Notes: generated by a model not told the origin, from the sequence alone. A stretch of 64,000 nucleotides of DNA from Labrys sp. KNU-23 (GCF_008330945.1 NZ_CP043489.1:2367501-2431500), one strand, 5' to 3'; positions 8,537 to 17,512 are shown, counted from the first letter of the stretch. Numbers and translations: made by a program.

Positions 8537-8856
8537 GAGGCGCAGATCCTGCATCGCCGCATTCCTCCTCCTTCCGGACCGTGACCAATAGGATTGCCGC
8601 TGCAGCTTCCCTTAAGCCAGCGCAATCATCAAACGCGGCGAGGAGCCGGCACGGCCCCGAGGGGGCGGGGCTCCGCTCCCTGGCACCGCCTCGGCGAGCA
8701 CGGCAGCATGCCGCTTTTCCGGCATCCGCCATGGCGCATCGTGCCGGGACAGCCATCACTCGAATTTGAGCGCCGCCTGTCGCACTCCCGCCAAATCTGC
8801 GCTACACACGGGCTCAAGCCACCGGCCTTGACCCGGTGTGCCGACAGGAGAAGACC
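8537..8856. other. Intergenic region upstream of the radical SAM gene
   Basis: 320 bp of GC-rich sequence without a convincing gene. A 78-codon frame (8533-8769) is composition-driven and resembles no family I know; it does not look like a RiPP precursor peptide. No operator or terminator was found. Confidence 0.4.
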
Positions 8857-9960
8857 GTGCTTGATCTGACTGCGATTGGAACCAAGTCCGCCGCCCCCAA
8901 GCTGCTGCACCGCATGCGTGACAAGGTGACGGACCAGATCCAGAAATCGCCCCTGGCCCGCAAGGCGTTCACCTATGCCGCCAGCCATATTCCGCTCAGC
9001 TATTTCAAGAAATTGCCGACGATCATCGTCGTCGACGTCACCAATTCGTGCAATCTGCGCTGCCCCGTCTGCCCGGTCACCTTCGCCATGACGCGCCCAC
9101 GCGGCCTGATGAAGATGGAGATCTTCCGGCAGATCGTCGACGATTTCGTCGACGAGAAGGAAAAGCCGGCGATGTATTTCAACTTCTCCGGTGAGCCGAC
9201 CATGAACAAGGCGCTGCCCGAGATGATCGCCTACGCCCATGAGCGCGGGCACGATACCTTCGTCTCGACCAACGCCACCAAGCTCTCCTCCGAGCTGATC
9301 GAGAAGATGCTCCTGGCCGGGCTCGGCCGCATCAATCTGTGCATCGACGGTTTCGACGCCGAGGCGCAGGAATCTTATCGCGTCGGCTCGAAATTCGAGC
9401 AGGTGAAGGCCAATATCGAGAACTTCCTCGCCATCAAGCAGCGCCTCGGCAACACCAAGACGGTGACCGTGCTGCAGACGCTGCTGACCTCCTATTCGGA
9501 AAAGCAGATCGACGCGATGGTGGAGTGGGCCGACAATATCGGCTTCGACCAGGTGCGCTTCAAGACCTTCAGCCTGGGTTCCTATACCGACGACGACCAG
9601 CAGACGAAATACGGCCACCTCGTGCCGAAGAACCATGATCTGCAGCGCCACCAGAACGAGAAGATCAGCCTGCTCTGCGACGTGCCGCTCTACCAGACCG
9701 TGGTGTTCTGGGAAGGCGACCTCGGCCTGTGCTGCATCGACTATGACCGCATGATCAAGCTGCCCAATGTCGACAAGGTCGGCTTCAAGCAGGCCTATCT
9801 GTCGGACGAGGCGGCCAAGGCCAGGCGCCATGGCTATACCAAGCAGTTCGATATCTGCCAGAGCTGCTCCTATTCCAATGCCGACAATATGGGCTTCAAG
9901 ATCAAGCTCAACAAATTGCGCCGGCAGAGGGCCGCCGAACTCCAGAGCAAAGCGGCGTGA
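8857..9960 (+). CDS. Radical SAM/SPASM domain protein
   Basis: 367 residues from GTG 8857, which has AGGAGA 7 bp upstream; an earlier GTG at 8836 has no such site. The [4Fe-4S]-SAM motif is C65-x3-C69-x2-C72 (SCNLRCPVC), followed by NFSGEPTMN and the typical (beta/alpha) barrel strand STNAT. A C-terminal Cys-rich part (LCCIDYDR, DICQSCSYS) fits a SPASM/twitch auxiliary cluster domain. Such enzymes perform radical chemistry on peptides, sugars or other substrates. No precursor peptide lies next to it. Its stop overlaps the start of an FkbM methyltransferase gene, so both probably act on one product, perhaps a glycan or lipid; that is inference. Confidence 0.85.
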   Translation: MLDLTAIGTKSAAPKLLHRMRDKVTDQIQKSPLARKAFTYAASHIPLSYFKKLPTIIVVDVTNSCNLRCPVCPVTFAMTRPRGLMKMEIFRQIVDDFVDEKEKPAMYFNFSGEPTMNKALPEMIAYAHERGHDTFVSTNATKLSSELIEKMLLAGLGRINLCIDGFDAEAQESYRVGSKFEQVKANIENFLAIKQRLGNTKTVTVLQTLLTSYSEKQIDAMVEWADNIGFDQVRFKTFSLGSYTDDDQQTKYGHLVPKNHDLQRHQNEKISLLCDVPLYQTVVFWEGDLGLCCIDYDRMIKLPNVDKVGFKQAYLSDEAAKARRHGYTKQFDICQSCSYSNADNMGFKIKLNKLRRQRAAELQSKAA

Positions 9961-10685
9961 CCACCCGGCTGCGGAACGTCGCCGGCGCGAGCTTCGCCGT
10001 CGCCGACGACAAGGAAGGGTTCTGGGACAACGCCGAGAACGGCAGCTGGGAGCCGGAAACTCTAGCCAGCTTGCGCTCGCTCGTCGGCCCCGGCACGTTG
10101 TTCATCGATATCGGCGGCTGGATCGGACCGATCACCCTGACGGCTGCCGCGCTCGGAGCCGATGTGCTCACCTTCGAGCCCGATCCGCGTGCCTTCGAGC
10201 TGCTCAGCGCCAATGTCGCCGCCAATCCGGAGCTGGCACCGCGCATTCGCCTCCATCATGTCGCCGTGTCGCCGACGCCGGGGCGCGTTCGCCTGGGCTC
10301 GCCGAAAAAACCCGGCGACAGCATGGGCAGCATCCTGGCAGCAGACAGCGGTGCTGCCTTGTGGGAGGCCGAGGCCATCCAGCCCGTCGATATCGCCGCC
10401 ATGGCGGGGGATGCCGAGCGTATCGTCGTCAAAATGGACGTGGAAGGGGCCGAATATCAGCTCCTGCCGCATCTGGGGCCCCTCCTCGGCCCGCGCACCG
10501 TGGCAGCGCTGATCGCCTTCCATCCCCGCCTGCTCGCCAAAGCCGGCCGTTCGGCCGCTGAGATCGAAGCCCTGACGGCGACGGCTCAGCCGGCACTTGC
10601 CGCCTACACGCTGCGCAGCCTCGATTGCGAGGGGGCGCCAATATCCCGGCAGGCCAATTCCACCGTGCTGGCAACGCGAAAGTAG
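9957..10685 (+). CDS. FkbM family methyltransferase
   Basis: 242 residues. The GTG start overlaps the TGA of the radical SAM gene (GTGA), implying translational coupling. The SAM-binding Rossmann fold shows FIDIGGWIGPITLTAAALG (motif I, near residue 50), TFEPDPRAFELL (acidic residue binding the ribose), and KMDVEGAEYQLLPHL, the FkbM signature strand. Family members O-methylate sugars and small molecules. It has no signal peptide and should be cytosolic. Together with the radical SAM enzyme and the nearby glycosyltransferases it fits modification of an envelope glycan, but the substrate is unknown. Confidence 0.85.
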   Translation: MTTRLRNVAGASFAVADDKEGFWDNAENGSWEPETLASLRSLVGPGTLFIDIGGWIGPITLTAAALGADVLTFEPDPRAFELLSANVAANPELAPRIRLHHVAVSPTPGRVRLGSPKKPGDSMGSILAADSGAALWEAEAIQPVDIAAMAGDAERIVVKMDVEGAEYQLLPHLGPLLGPRTVAALIAFHPRLLAKAGRSAAEIEALTATAQPALAAYTLRSLDCEGAPISRQANSTVLATRK

Positions 10686-10790
10686 CGCCTTGCCGACAGG
10701 GAACCATTGACCGGCTCCTCCGCCTGTGTCGTGAATTGGTTGCAATCCGGTCGGCAGTACGCGCTATGTGCGGCTGCCTGTCGGCTGTCG

Positions 10791-10914
10791 GAGCAAGGCG
10801 CGTTCGCGGCTGAAGGCTCGTTTGCCCTAGCTCTGTGTTTCCAGCCAATCCAGCGGGATTGGCTATAGCGTCTTTGCGATTCTTGGCGTGACCCACAAAT
10901 CGCAAAACGCCTTG
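10791..10914 (+). repeat. Type A intergenic repeat (long subtype)
   Basis: GAGCAAGGCGCGTT at the left, then TTTGCCC, then GCGTCTTTGCGATTCTTGG and AATCGCAAAACGC at the right. It carries an extra palindromic segment (AGCCAATCC...GGATTGGCT) also seen in the copy at 61909. It ends 14 bp before the mscS-type start codon. Confidence 0.85.
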
Positions 10915-10928
10915 GGAGGACGTTCGTC

Positions 10929-13124
10929 TTGAGACTGCCTGGCGGGTTGCGTTGGCTCTTCGTGGTTTTCGCCTTGGCCGCCTGGCCGTGCTGGGCGCAG
11001 GGAACGCCTTCTCCTGCTGCCCCTGCCCCTCCCGCCATGAGCCAGCAGCAGATGGACACGATGGTGGAGGCCATCAGCCAGTCCGTGATGAAGAAGCTGC
11101 AGGCCCAGGGCGCCCAACCTGCGACGCCCAGCCCCGACGGCAGCGGCATGCAGATGGCGAGCGCCCAGCAGACCGAGATGTTCATGCATGTCGGCGGCCT
11201 CGTCACCGGCCTGCCGGCTCTATGGGCCGAATTGGGCAAACTGGTCACCAGGCTCGATGCCGATTACAACAATGGCAGGGGCCTCGGCCGCTATTTCCTG
11301 CTGCTGATCGGCGCGCTGGCGGCGGCCCTTGCGGCAGAATGGGTGGTCCGGCTGCTGCTGACGCCATTGCGGCGCCGGCTGGTGATCCGGATGCATGGAC
11401 TGCACGGCATAAGGGCCCTCCTCGGCCTCGGGGCCCTGGAATTGCCGCCCCTGATCGCCCTCTGGGTCGTCGGCAATGCCAGCGAGGCGGCCCGCTTCAT
11501 GGGCGACCTGCCGCAGACCCGCTTCTCCATCGCCATGCTCAAGACCATGCTGATCTGGCGCCTGCTCCAGGCGGTGTTCCGCTTCACCCTGCAGCCACGC
11601 CTGGCCGAGGCCCGCCTGCCCGATCTTGGGGATGCCGATGCGCGGGCAATCTACCGCGGCGCATCGTTTGCAATCCTGCTGCTTTTGTTCAACGCCGTGC
11701 TTGCCGATGTGCTGCGTGCGCTGCAATCTCCGCCTCTGGCGGTTGGAACCGCCCAGCTCTACGGCGCCGTGGTCATGATGCTGGGCATGGTGGCCGTCTG
11801 CATCCGCCTGAACGGTCCGATCGGCCGCTGGTTCATCGGCGTCGCCAATCCCGCCCATGCCAGCCCGGTCAAGACCGCGATCGCCAAGCACTGGTTGCTG
11901 GGGGCCCTGCTGCTGTTCGCCCTGTTCGTCACCGCCGATATCTACGCGGCCGTGGCCGGCCAGACGCGCATCTCCGGTGCCCTGATGCTGACGCTGGCGA
12001 TCCTGGTGGCCCTGCTGGTGGTCGAATCGCTGGTGCACCGTATCCGCATCATGCTCCAGCACCAGACCGATGGCGTCCGCCTGATCCATCCAAGGGGCGC
12101 GGAAGCGCTGGCGCGCTGTGCCCGTTTCGGCGTGCTGATCCTGGCGATCGGCGCCCTGGGCCGAACCTGGGCCGTCGATGTCAGCGGCGTCATGGCCGGC
12201 GACGATTTCAACAGGGTGGCGCGCAGCCTCTTCTCCGCCGGGCTGACGGCCTTTGCCGCCTATTGCGCCTGGGAGCTGGTGCGCTACATCACCGACCGCT
12301 ATTCGGCGGGCCGTAGCGGCTCTCCTCTCCAGCCGGGCGCGGGCGACACCGAGGACGAAGCCCCGGTTTCCACCGCCTCACGCGTCGCCACCATGATGCC
12401 GGTCTTCCGCATCGGGCTGGCCATCGCCATCGCCATCCTGGCCGTGCTGACGGTCCTGTCCCAACTTGGCGTCAACGTCACGCCGCTGATCGCCGGTGCT
12501 TCGATTTTCGGCCTTGCCATCTCCTTCGGATCGCAGACCCTGGTGAAGGACGTGGTGTCGGGCGTGTTCTTCCTCATCGACGATGCCTTCCGGGTCGGCG
12601 AATATATCGATGTCGGCAAGGCCAAGGGCACCGTCGAGGGCTTCACCCTGCGCTCGCTGCGCCTGCGCCACCAGAACGGGCCGGTGCACACCATTCCCTA
12701 TGGCCAGCTCGGCCAGGTCACCAATTACAGCCGCGACTGGGCGACCATCAAATTCCCGTTGCGTTTCGCCCGCGAGACCGATCTGGAAAAACTGCGCAAG
12801 GCGGTCAAGAAGATCGGCCAGGACATGCTCGAGGATCCCGAGATGAAGGAGGAGTTCCTCACCCCCCTGAAGATGCAGGGCGTGTTCGACATCACCGACA
12901 ACGCCATCGTCGTCCGCTTCAAATTCACGGTCAAACCGAACAAGCCAACGTTCATCCAGCGCGAGGCGCTCAAGCGCCTGGTCCGCATCCTGCCCGAACA
13001 GGGCATCGAGTTCTCCACCGGCACCGTGGCGGTGCGCACGCTCGACGGGGAGGGCCGTGCCGGCCTCGGTGCCGCCGTCGCCGCCAATGCGGCCTTGGCC
13101 TTGCCTCCGGCCGCAGCCGGATAG
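10929..13124 (+). CDS. MscS-family mechanosensitive channel, long form
   Basis: 731 residues, TTG start with GGGAGGA upstream. An N-terminal signal peptide (about residues 1-24, ending in CWAQG) is followed by a periplasmic Gln/Pro-rich stretch and about nine to ten hydrophobic segments. The conserved pore and beta domain lies at about residues 510-650: SQLGVNVTPLIAGASIFGLA, then FGSQTLVKDVVSGVFFLIDD and a G-x-V-E-G-F beta-domain motif. This resembles the YbdG/MscM-type large MscS homologues rather than the 286-residue E. coli MscS. It should act in the inner membrane to release solutes on hypo-osmotic shock. It is monocistronic as far as the sequence shows; a type A repeat forms its immediate leader. 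Confidence 0.9.
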   Translation: MRLPGGLRWLFVVFALAAWPCWAQGTPSPAAPAPPAMSQQQMDTMVEAISQSVMKKLQAQGAQPATPSPDGSGMQMASAQQTEMFMHVGGLVTGLPALWAELGKLVTRLDADYNNGRGLGRYFLLLIGALAAALAAEWVVRLLLTPLRRRLVIRMHGLHGIRALLGLGALELPPLIALWVVGNASEAARFMGDLPQTRFSIAMLKTMLIWRLLQAVFRFTLQPRLAEARLPDLGDADARAIYRGASFAILLLLFNAVLADVLRALQSPPLAVGTAQLYGAVVMMLGMVAVCIRLNGPIGRWFIGVANPAHASPVKTAIAKHWLLGALLLFALFVTADIYAAVAGQTRISGALMLTLAILVALLVVESLVHRIRIMLQHQTDGVRLIHPRGAEALARCARFGVLILAIGALGRTWAVDVSGVMAGDDFNRVARSLFSAGLTAFAAYCAWELVRYITDRYSAGRSGSPLQPGAGDTEDEAPVSTASRVATMMPVFRIGLAIAIAILAVLTVLSQLGVNVTPLIAGASIFGLAISFGSQTLVKDVVSGVFFLIDDAFRVGEYIDVGKAKGTVEGFTLRSLRLRHQNGPVHTIPYGQLGQVTNYSRDWATIKFPLRFARETDLEKLRKAVKKIGQDMLEDPEMKEEFLTPLKMQGVFDITDNAIVVRFKFTVKPNKPTFIQREALKRLVRILPEQGIEFSTGTVAVRTLDGEGRAGLGAAVAANAALALPPAAAG

Positions 13125-13231
13125 GCCCGTAAAGATAAGGGGTGAGGAGGGCTGGCGCCACCTAACCCTTCCCCAAACGCGCATCCGGGTGTAGCAGACA
13201 CCTACTTGATTTGTGCTGGCGGATTGTCGCG

Positions 13232-13873
13232 ATGACGTTTCTACCCGATCTCCATACGCTCGCCCTCTATTCGGCCGCCTGCGTGTTCCTGTTCATCACG
13301 CCCGGCCCCGACATGAGCCTGTGGCTGGCCAAAACCATTTCCGGCGGCCGGCGCGGCGGCACCGCCGCCATGCTGGGCACGCAGGTCGGCTGCCTGTTCC
13401 ATACTTTCTTCGCCGCAGTCGGCCTGTCGGCCGTGCTGGCGGCCTCGGCCACCGCCTTCACCGCGCTGAAGATCGTCGGTGCGCTCTATCTGCTCTGGCT
13501 CGCCTATGGCGCCATTCGCTCCGGCTCGGCCCTGAACGTGCGCGACGAGGGCAAGCAGGAAGCGGGATTCTGGTCCACTTTCATGGTCGGGTTCGGCATC
13601 AACCTCACCAATCCCAAGGTGGTGCTGTTCTTCCTGACCTTCCTGCCGCAATTCGTCGACGCCACCGACCCGCACGCCTCCCAGAAACTTTTCTTCCTGG
13701 GACTCTATTTCATTGCCATCAATCTGCCATTTGCGTTTCTATTGATTCTCGGGGCTGAGAAGGTGGTGTCATGGCTGAAGGCACGCCCACGCGTGCTACG
13801 CGGCATCGACTTCACCTTCGCCGGTGTCTTCGGGCTTTTCGCCTTCAAGATTCTGACCACGCAGACCCGCTGA
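13232..13873 (+). CDS. LysE/RhtB family amino-acid exporter
   Basis: 213 residues from ATG 13232. Six hydrophobic segments and the family signature FITPGPDMSLWLAKTISGG near the N-terminus, then GTQVGCLFHTFFAAVGLSAV and the internal GFGINLTNPKVVLFFLTFLP motif. LysE/RhtB proteins export amino acids such as lysine, homoserine or threonine, or related metabolites, from the cytoplasm by proton antiport. The substrate cannot be read from sequence. It stands alone between mscS and a type A repeat. Confidence 0.9.
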   Translation: MTFLPDLHTLALYSAACVFLFITPGPDMSLWLAKTISGGRRGGTAAMLGTQVGCLFHTFFAAVGLSAVLAASATAFTALKIVGALYLLWLAYGAIRSGSALNVRDEGKQEAGFWSTFMVGFGINLTNPKVVLFFLTFLPQFVDATDPHASQKLFFLGLYFIAINLPFAFLLILGAEKVVSWLKARPRVLRGIDFTFAGVFGLFAFKILTTQTR

Positions 13874-13887
13874 CGGTGTTCGCCTAA

Positions 13888-13984
13888 AGCGTTTTGCGAT
13901 TTGACCGAATCGCTCCAAGTCGCAAAATCTCTTTGAATCAAAGAGTTAAGGTAAAAGCGTTTCTGCTCGAAATGCGCTTGGCTC
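13888..13984 (-). repeat. Type A intergenic repeat, reverse copy
   Basis: Reverse-strand copy with AATCGCAAAACGCT at its left and a variant GAGCCAAGCGC at its right, plus the internal ACTCTTTGATTC block. It ends 14 bp before the TTG start of the phosphodiester glycosidase gene, and any longer reading of that gene would have to be encoded by the repeat. Confidence 0.8.
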
Positions 13985-13998
13985 TGGGGAGTTGTTGC

Positions 13999-14751
13999 TT
14001 GCCGTCGTTTCTGCGCCGAGCCCTGCTGGGCCTGGCAACCATCGCCGCCCTGATCGGATCGGCTGTCACGGCCGAAGCCGCCTGCGAGGACATGACCTCG
14101 AAGGGGCGCAGCTACATCGTGTGCCGCTTCGATCTGTCGAACGACAGTCTGGCCCTTTATTGGCGGGGCGCTGACGGCACGCCGCTCGGCAGCCCGAGCC
14201 GGCTTGCCCAGGAGCTGGATACCCAGGGCAAGAAGCTGATCTTCGCCATGAATGCCGGCATGTACGACAAGGCGCTCGGCCCCGTCGGCCTGTACGTCGA
14301 GAATGGCCGCATCCTGCACAACGCCAATACCCGCAACGGCTTCGGCAATTTCCATCTCAAGCCGAATGGCGTGTTCTATTTCGGCGACGGCAAGGCCGGC
14401 GTGATGGAGACGAGCCGGTTCCTGAAAGCCCGCATCAATGCCCGCTTCGCCACGCAATCGGGCCCGATGCTGGTGATCGACGGCCAGATCCATCCCAAGA
14501 TCCAGCCGGACGGTCCCTCCGAGAAGATCCGCAACGGCGTCGGCGTGCGGGACGGCAAGGTCGTGATCTTCGCCATTTCGGCCGAGCCGGTGAGCTTCCA
14601 CGATTTCGCCGAGCTGTTCCGCGACGGCCTGGGCACCCAGAACGCCCTGTTCCTCGACGGCTCGATCTCCACACTCTACGCCCCCCCCATGCCGGCCATC
14701 GGCGGCTGGACCACGCTGGGGCCGATGGTGGGCGTGACGGAAGGGCCGTAG
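13999..14751 (+). CDS. Secreted phosphodiester glycosidase (NAGPA/DUF2233) family protein
   Basis: 250 residues from TTG 13999, with GGGGAG 7 bp upstream; an ATG at 13972 is the alternative. The signal peptide is LRRALLGLATIAALIGSAVTAEA. The mature part follows the NAGPA-type fold: FAMNAGMYDKALGPVGLYVE, GNFHLKPNGVF, then SGPMLVIDG, RNGVGVRDG and NALFLDGSISTLY. Relatives cleave phosphodiester-linked GlcNAc or act on cell-wall glycopolymers, and many bacterial members are uncharacterised. The product is likely periplasmic. No neighbour fixes the substrate. The start choice matters because the sequence further upstream is a dispersed repeat. Confidence 0.8.
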   Translation: MPSFLRRALLGLATIAALIGSAVTAEAACEDMTSKGRSYIVCRFDLSNDSLALYWRGADGTPLGSPSRLAQELDTQGKKLIFAMNAGMYDKALGPVGLYVENGRILHNANTRNGFGNFHLKPNGVFYFGDGKAGVMETSRFLKARINARFATQSGPMLVIDGQIHPKIQPDGPSEKIRNGVGVRDGKVVIFAISAEPVSFHDFAELFRDGLGTQNALFLDGSISTLYAPPMPAIGGWTTLGPMVGVTEGP

Positions 14752-14856
14752 CCCCGGCTTGCGAAGCACCTTTACCCTTCGCGAAGCTATTAGTTTTTAC
14801 ACTCTTTTCCAGACAGGCATTTTTGACTACATCAGCCGTCAAATTGATGTCACCTA

Positions 14857-14956
14857 GAGCAAAGCGCGTTCCGGCGTGAACGCATTTTTTGCCCTAACTC
14901 TCTGGTTCGACGCGTCTTTGCGATTCCTGGTGATTCCGCCCAATCGCAAAACGCTT
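14857..14956 (+). repeat. Type A intergenic repeat in the leuC leader
   Basis: Full copy: GAGCAAAGCGCGTT, GAACGC, GACGCGTCTTTGCGATTCC, TGGTGATTCCG and AATCGCAAAACGCTT. It ends 14 bp before the leuC start codon. Confidence 0.85.
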
Positions 14957-14970
14957 TTGTAGGAAAAGCC

Positions 14971-16392
14971 ATGGCTCCCCGCACGCTCTATGACAAGATC
15001 TGGGACGATCACGTCGTCGAAACTTCCGCCGACGGGACGAGCCTGCTCTATATCGATCGCCACCTCGTGCATGAGGTGACCAGCCCGCAGGCCTTCGAGG
15101 GCCTGCGTGTCTCCGGCCGCCGGGTGCATTCGCCCCAGCGCACTTTGGCCGTGGTCGACCACAACGTGCCGACCTCCGACCGCTCCAAGGGTATCGACGA
15201 CCCCGAAAGCGCCATGCAGGTCAATACCCTGGCCCAGAATGCCAAGGATTTCGGCGTCGAGTACTATTCCGAACTCGACAAGCGCCAGGGCATCGTCCAC
15301 ATCGTCGGCCCTGAGCAGGGCTTCACCTTGCCCGGCACCACGATCGTGTGCGGCGACAGCCACACCTCCACCCATGGCGCCTTCGGCGCTCTTGCCCATG
15401 GCATCGGCACGTCCGAGGTCGAGCATGTGCTCGCCACGCAGACGCTGATCCAGAAGAAGGCGAAGAACATGCGTGTCACCGTCGACGGCAAGCTGCCGGA
15501 CGGCGTGACCGCCAAGGACATCATCCTGGCCATCATCGGCGAGATCGGCACGGCCGGTGGCACCGGCCATGTGCTGGAATATGCCGGCGAGGCCGTCCGC
15601 GCCCTCTCGATGGAGGGCCGCATGACCATCTGCAACATGTCGATCGAAGGCGGCGCTCGCGCCGGCCTGATCGCGCCCGACGAGAAGACCTATGCCTATC
15701 TCGAGGATCGCCCCAAGGCGCCGAAGGGCGACGCCTGGGAGCGCGCCCTGGCCTATTGGAACACGCTCTACACCGAGGACGGCGCGCATTTCGACCGTGA
15801 AGTGAAGCTCGACGCCGCAGCCCTGCCGCCGATCGTCACCTGGGGCACCAGCCCCGAGGACGTCGCCTCGATCATGGGCAAGGTGCCGCATCCGGACGAT
15901 GCGCCGAACGAGCACAAGAAAGCCGCGATCCAGCGTGCCCTGGCCTATATGGGCCTGCAGGGTGGTGAGCGCATCCAGGACCTGACGCTCGACCGCGTCT
16001 TCATCGGCTCCTGCACCAATGGCCGTATCGAGGATCTGCGCGCCGTCGCCGGCATCGTTGCGGGTCATACCGTCAACGCCAACGTCAATGCCATGATCGT
16101 GCCGGGCTCGGGCCTGGTGAAGATGCAGGCCGAAGCCGAAGGCCTCGACAAGATCTTCCGGGCTGCCGGCTTCGACTGGCGCGAGCCGGGCTGCTCGATG
16201 TGCCTGGCCATGAACGCCGACAAGCTCAAGCCCGGCGAGCGCTGTGCCTCGACCTCGAACCGCAATTTCGAGGGACGCCAGGGCTACAAGGGCCGGACCC
16301 ACCTGGTCTCGCCGCAGATGGCCGCCGCTGCCGCCATCGCCGGCCATTTCGTCGACATCCGCGAATGGGAAAAGATCGCGGCCAGCGCGTAA
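14971..16392 (+). CDS. leuC: 3-isopropylmalate dehydratase large subunit
   Basis: 473 residues, the usual length. LeuC with LeuD converts 2-isopropylmalate to 3-isopropylmalate in leucine synthesis. Aconitase-family features are present: VDHNVPTSDR near the N-terminus, CGDSHTSTHGAFGALAHGIG, and the three [4Fe-4S] cysteines C348 (FIGSCTNGR), C408 and C411 (EPGCSMCLAMN). ATG start 14 bp downstream of a type A repeat. leuD is not next to it; the next gene is nadD. In many Rhizobiales leuC follows rplS, but here rplS is 42 kb away. Confidence 0.97.
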   Translation: MAPRTLYDKIWDDHVVETSADGTSLLYIDRHLVHEVTSPQAFEGLRVSGRRVHSPQRTLAVVDHNVPTSDRSKGIDDPESAMQVNTLAQNAKDFGVEYYSELDKRQGIVHIVGPEQGFTLPGTTIVCGDSHTSTHGAFGALAHGIGTSEVEHVLATQTLIQKKAKNMRVTVDGKLPDGVTAKDIILAIIGEIGTAGGTGHVLEYAGEAVRALSMEGRMTICNMSIEGGARAGLIAPDEKTYAYLEDRPKAPKGDAWERALAYWNTLYTEDGAHFDREVKLDAAALPPIVTWGTSPEDVASIMGKVPHPDDAPNEHKKAAIQRALAYMGLQGGERIQDLTLDRVFIGSCTNGRIEDLRAVAGIVAGHTVNANVNAMIVPGSGLVKMQAEAEGLDKIFRAAGFDWREPGCSMCLAMNADKLKPGERCASTSNRNFEGRQGYKGRTHLVSPQMAAAAAIAGHFVDIREWEKIAASA

Positions 16393-16480
16393 ACATCACC
16401 CTCTCCGGCGCTTTCCCCATATGCGGGAAGAGAGCAAGGGTGCGTCCGTCAAAAAGGGGACTGAATTGGCTCCGACATTT

Positions 16481-16576
16481 GTCATTGCCGGGCTTGACCC
16501 GGCAATCCAGCCCCTTCCCCGCAGGCGTCGCAGACGAGGCCTCTGGATGCCCGGGTCAAGCCCGGGCATGACAAAG
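16481..16576. repeat. Type B palindromic repeat
   Basis: Starts GTCATTGCCGGGCTTGACCC and ends GCCCGGGTCAAGCCCGGGC-ATGACAAAG. Two inward-facing palindromes on a rhizobial repeat pattern. It fills part of the 338 bp leuC-nadD gap together with a type A copy. Confidence 0.85.
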
Positions 16577-16608
16577 GTGGCGTTTCAGTTATTTCTAGGC
16601 GAGACCTA

Positions 16609-16706
16609 GAGCAAAACGCGTTCAAGTGTGAACGCTTATTCACTCTAACTCTTTGTTTGGACGCGTCTTTGCGATTCTTGGTGACGCCGTCAAATCGCAA
16701 AACGCT
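16609..16706 (+). repeat. Type A intergenic repeat in the nadD leader
   Basis: Full copy: GAGCAAAACGCGTT, GTGAACGC, AACTCTTTGTTTGGACGCGT, CTTTGCGATTCTTGGTGA and AATCGCAAAACGCT. It ends about 24 bp before the nadD GTG. The longer reading frame from 16653 starts inside it and is rejected. Confidence 0.88.
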
Positions 16707-16730
16707 ATAAGGGTGAGGGGCGGCGCGACC

Positions 16731-17381
16731 GTGCACGAACAAGTCCTCATGCCCCAACTCTCGCCTGCCGATGCCCGCCGCCTGCCGGCCTTCGCCCCGG
16801 GGATGACCATCGGGCTGTTCGGCGGCAGCTTCAATCCACCTCATGAAGGCCATCGCCATGCCAGCCTGGTGGCGTTGACGCGGCTCGGCCTGGACCGGGT
16901 CTGGTGGCTGGTGACGCCCGGCAACCCCCTCAAGGACAACCGGGCCCTGCCCTCGCTGGAACTGCGGGTAGCCGCCGCCCGCCAACTCGCCAACCACCCG
17001 CGCATCGAGGTTACCGGCATCGAGGCCGATATCCACACCCGCTACACCTATGACACCATCGCCTGGCTGCAGCGCCGCTGCCCGGGCGTGAAATTCGTCT
17101 GGATCATGGGCGCCGACAATCTCGCCGGCTTCCACCGCTGGCAGCAATGGCAGGCCATCGCCTCGCGGGTGGCCATTGCCGTGGTCGCCCGCCCGGGCGC
17201 CACCACCAAGGGCCCGCTTGCCAAGGCCGCACGCGTGCTGTCGGCCTATCGCATTCCCGAATACCAGGCCGCAACGCTGAAATATCGCCGAGCCCCCGCC
17301 TGGATCTTCCTGCACGCGCCACTCGACGCCAATTCCTCCACGGCTTTGAGGGCCAGCGGCCAGGGCTTGCCCGTAAGGTAA
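16731..17381 (+). CDS. nadD: Nicotinate-nucleotide adenylyltransferase
   Basis: 216 residues from GTG 16731, with GAGGGG about 10 bp upstream; ATG 16749 is an alternative. NadD adenylylates nicotinate mononucleotide to deamido-NAD in cytosolic NAD synthesis. The nucleotidyltransferase motif is GLFGGSFNPPHEGHRHASLV (HxGH-like), and the ISSTxxR region appears as ANSSTALRASGQG at the C-terminus. VWIMGADNLAGFHRWQQWQ is the conserved middle motif. It precedes rsfS and rlmH in the order found across Rhizobiales; proA, usually upstream, is absent here. Confidence 0.93.
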   Translation: MHEQVLMPQLSPADARRLPAFAPGMTIGLFGGSFNPPHEGHRHASLVALTRLGLDRVWWLVTPGNPLKDNRALPSLELRVAAARQLANHPRIEVTGIEADIHTRYTYDTIAWLQRRCPGVKFVWIMGADNLAGFHRWQQWQAIASRVAIAVVARPGATTKGPLAKAARVLSAYRIPEYQAATLKYRRAPAWIFLHAPLDANSSTALRASGQGLPVR

Positions 17382-17384
17382 AAA

Positions 17385-17401
17385 TTAACCACTTATTAAC
17401 C
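17385..17401 (+). promoter_or_regulatory. CtrA-type binding box upstream of rsfS-rlmH
   Basis: TTAACCACTTATTAACC is an exact match to TTAA-N7-TTAACC, the consensus for the alphaproteobacterial cell-cycle regulator CtrA. It lies just after the nadD stop and about 112 bp before the rsfS start. The match is visible; the regulatory role is inferred. Confidence 0.6.
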
Positions 17402-17512
17402 ATGTCGGAGCAGGCTTAATTCTATTGGCGTCATTGAATCGACGCGATGGCTTGCTAATATTGTGGAGCGAGTGGAATTCGCGGAGGTCCGCGAATCAAT
17501 GAGCAAGAGGGT

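Noticed and set aside
8533..8769. 78-codon frame that could have been a RiPP precursor for the radical SAM enzyme
   Set aside because: Starts inside the cyclase stop region, Arg/Ala-rich throughout, with no leader-core pattern or cysteines.
14857..14956. Possible leader riboswitch or attenuator of leuC
   Set aside because: The sequence is a type A repeat also found before unrelated genes (mscS, nadD, ffh), so leucine-specific control is not supported.
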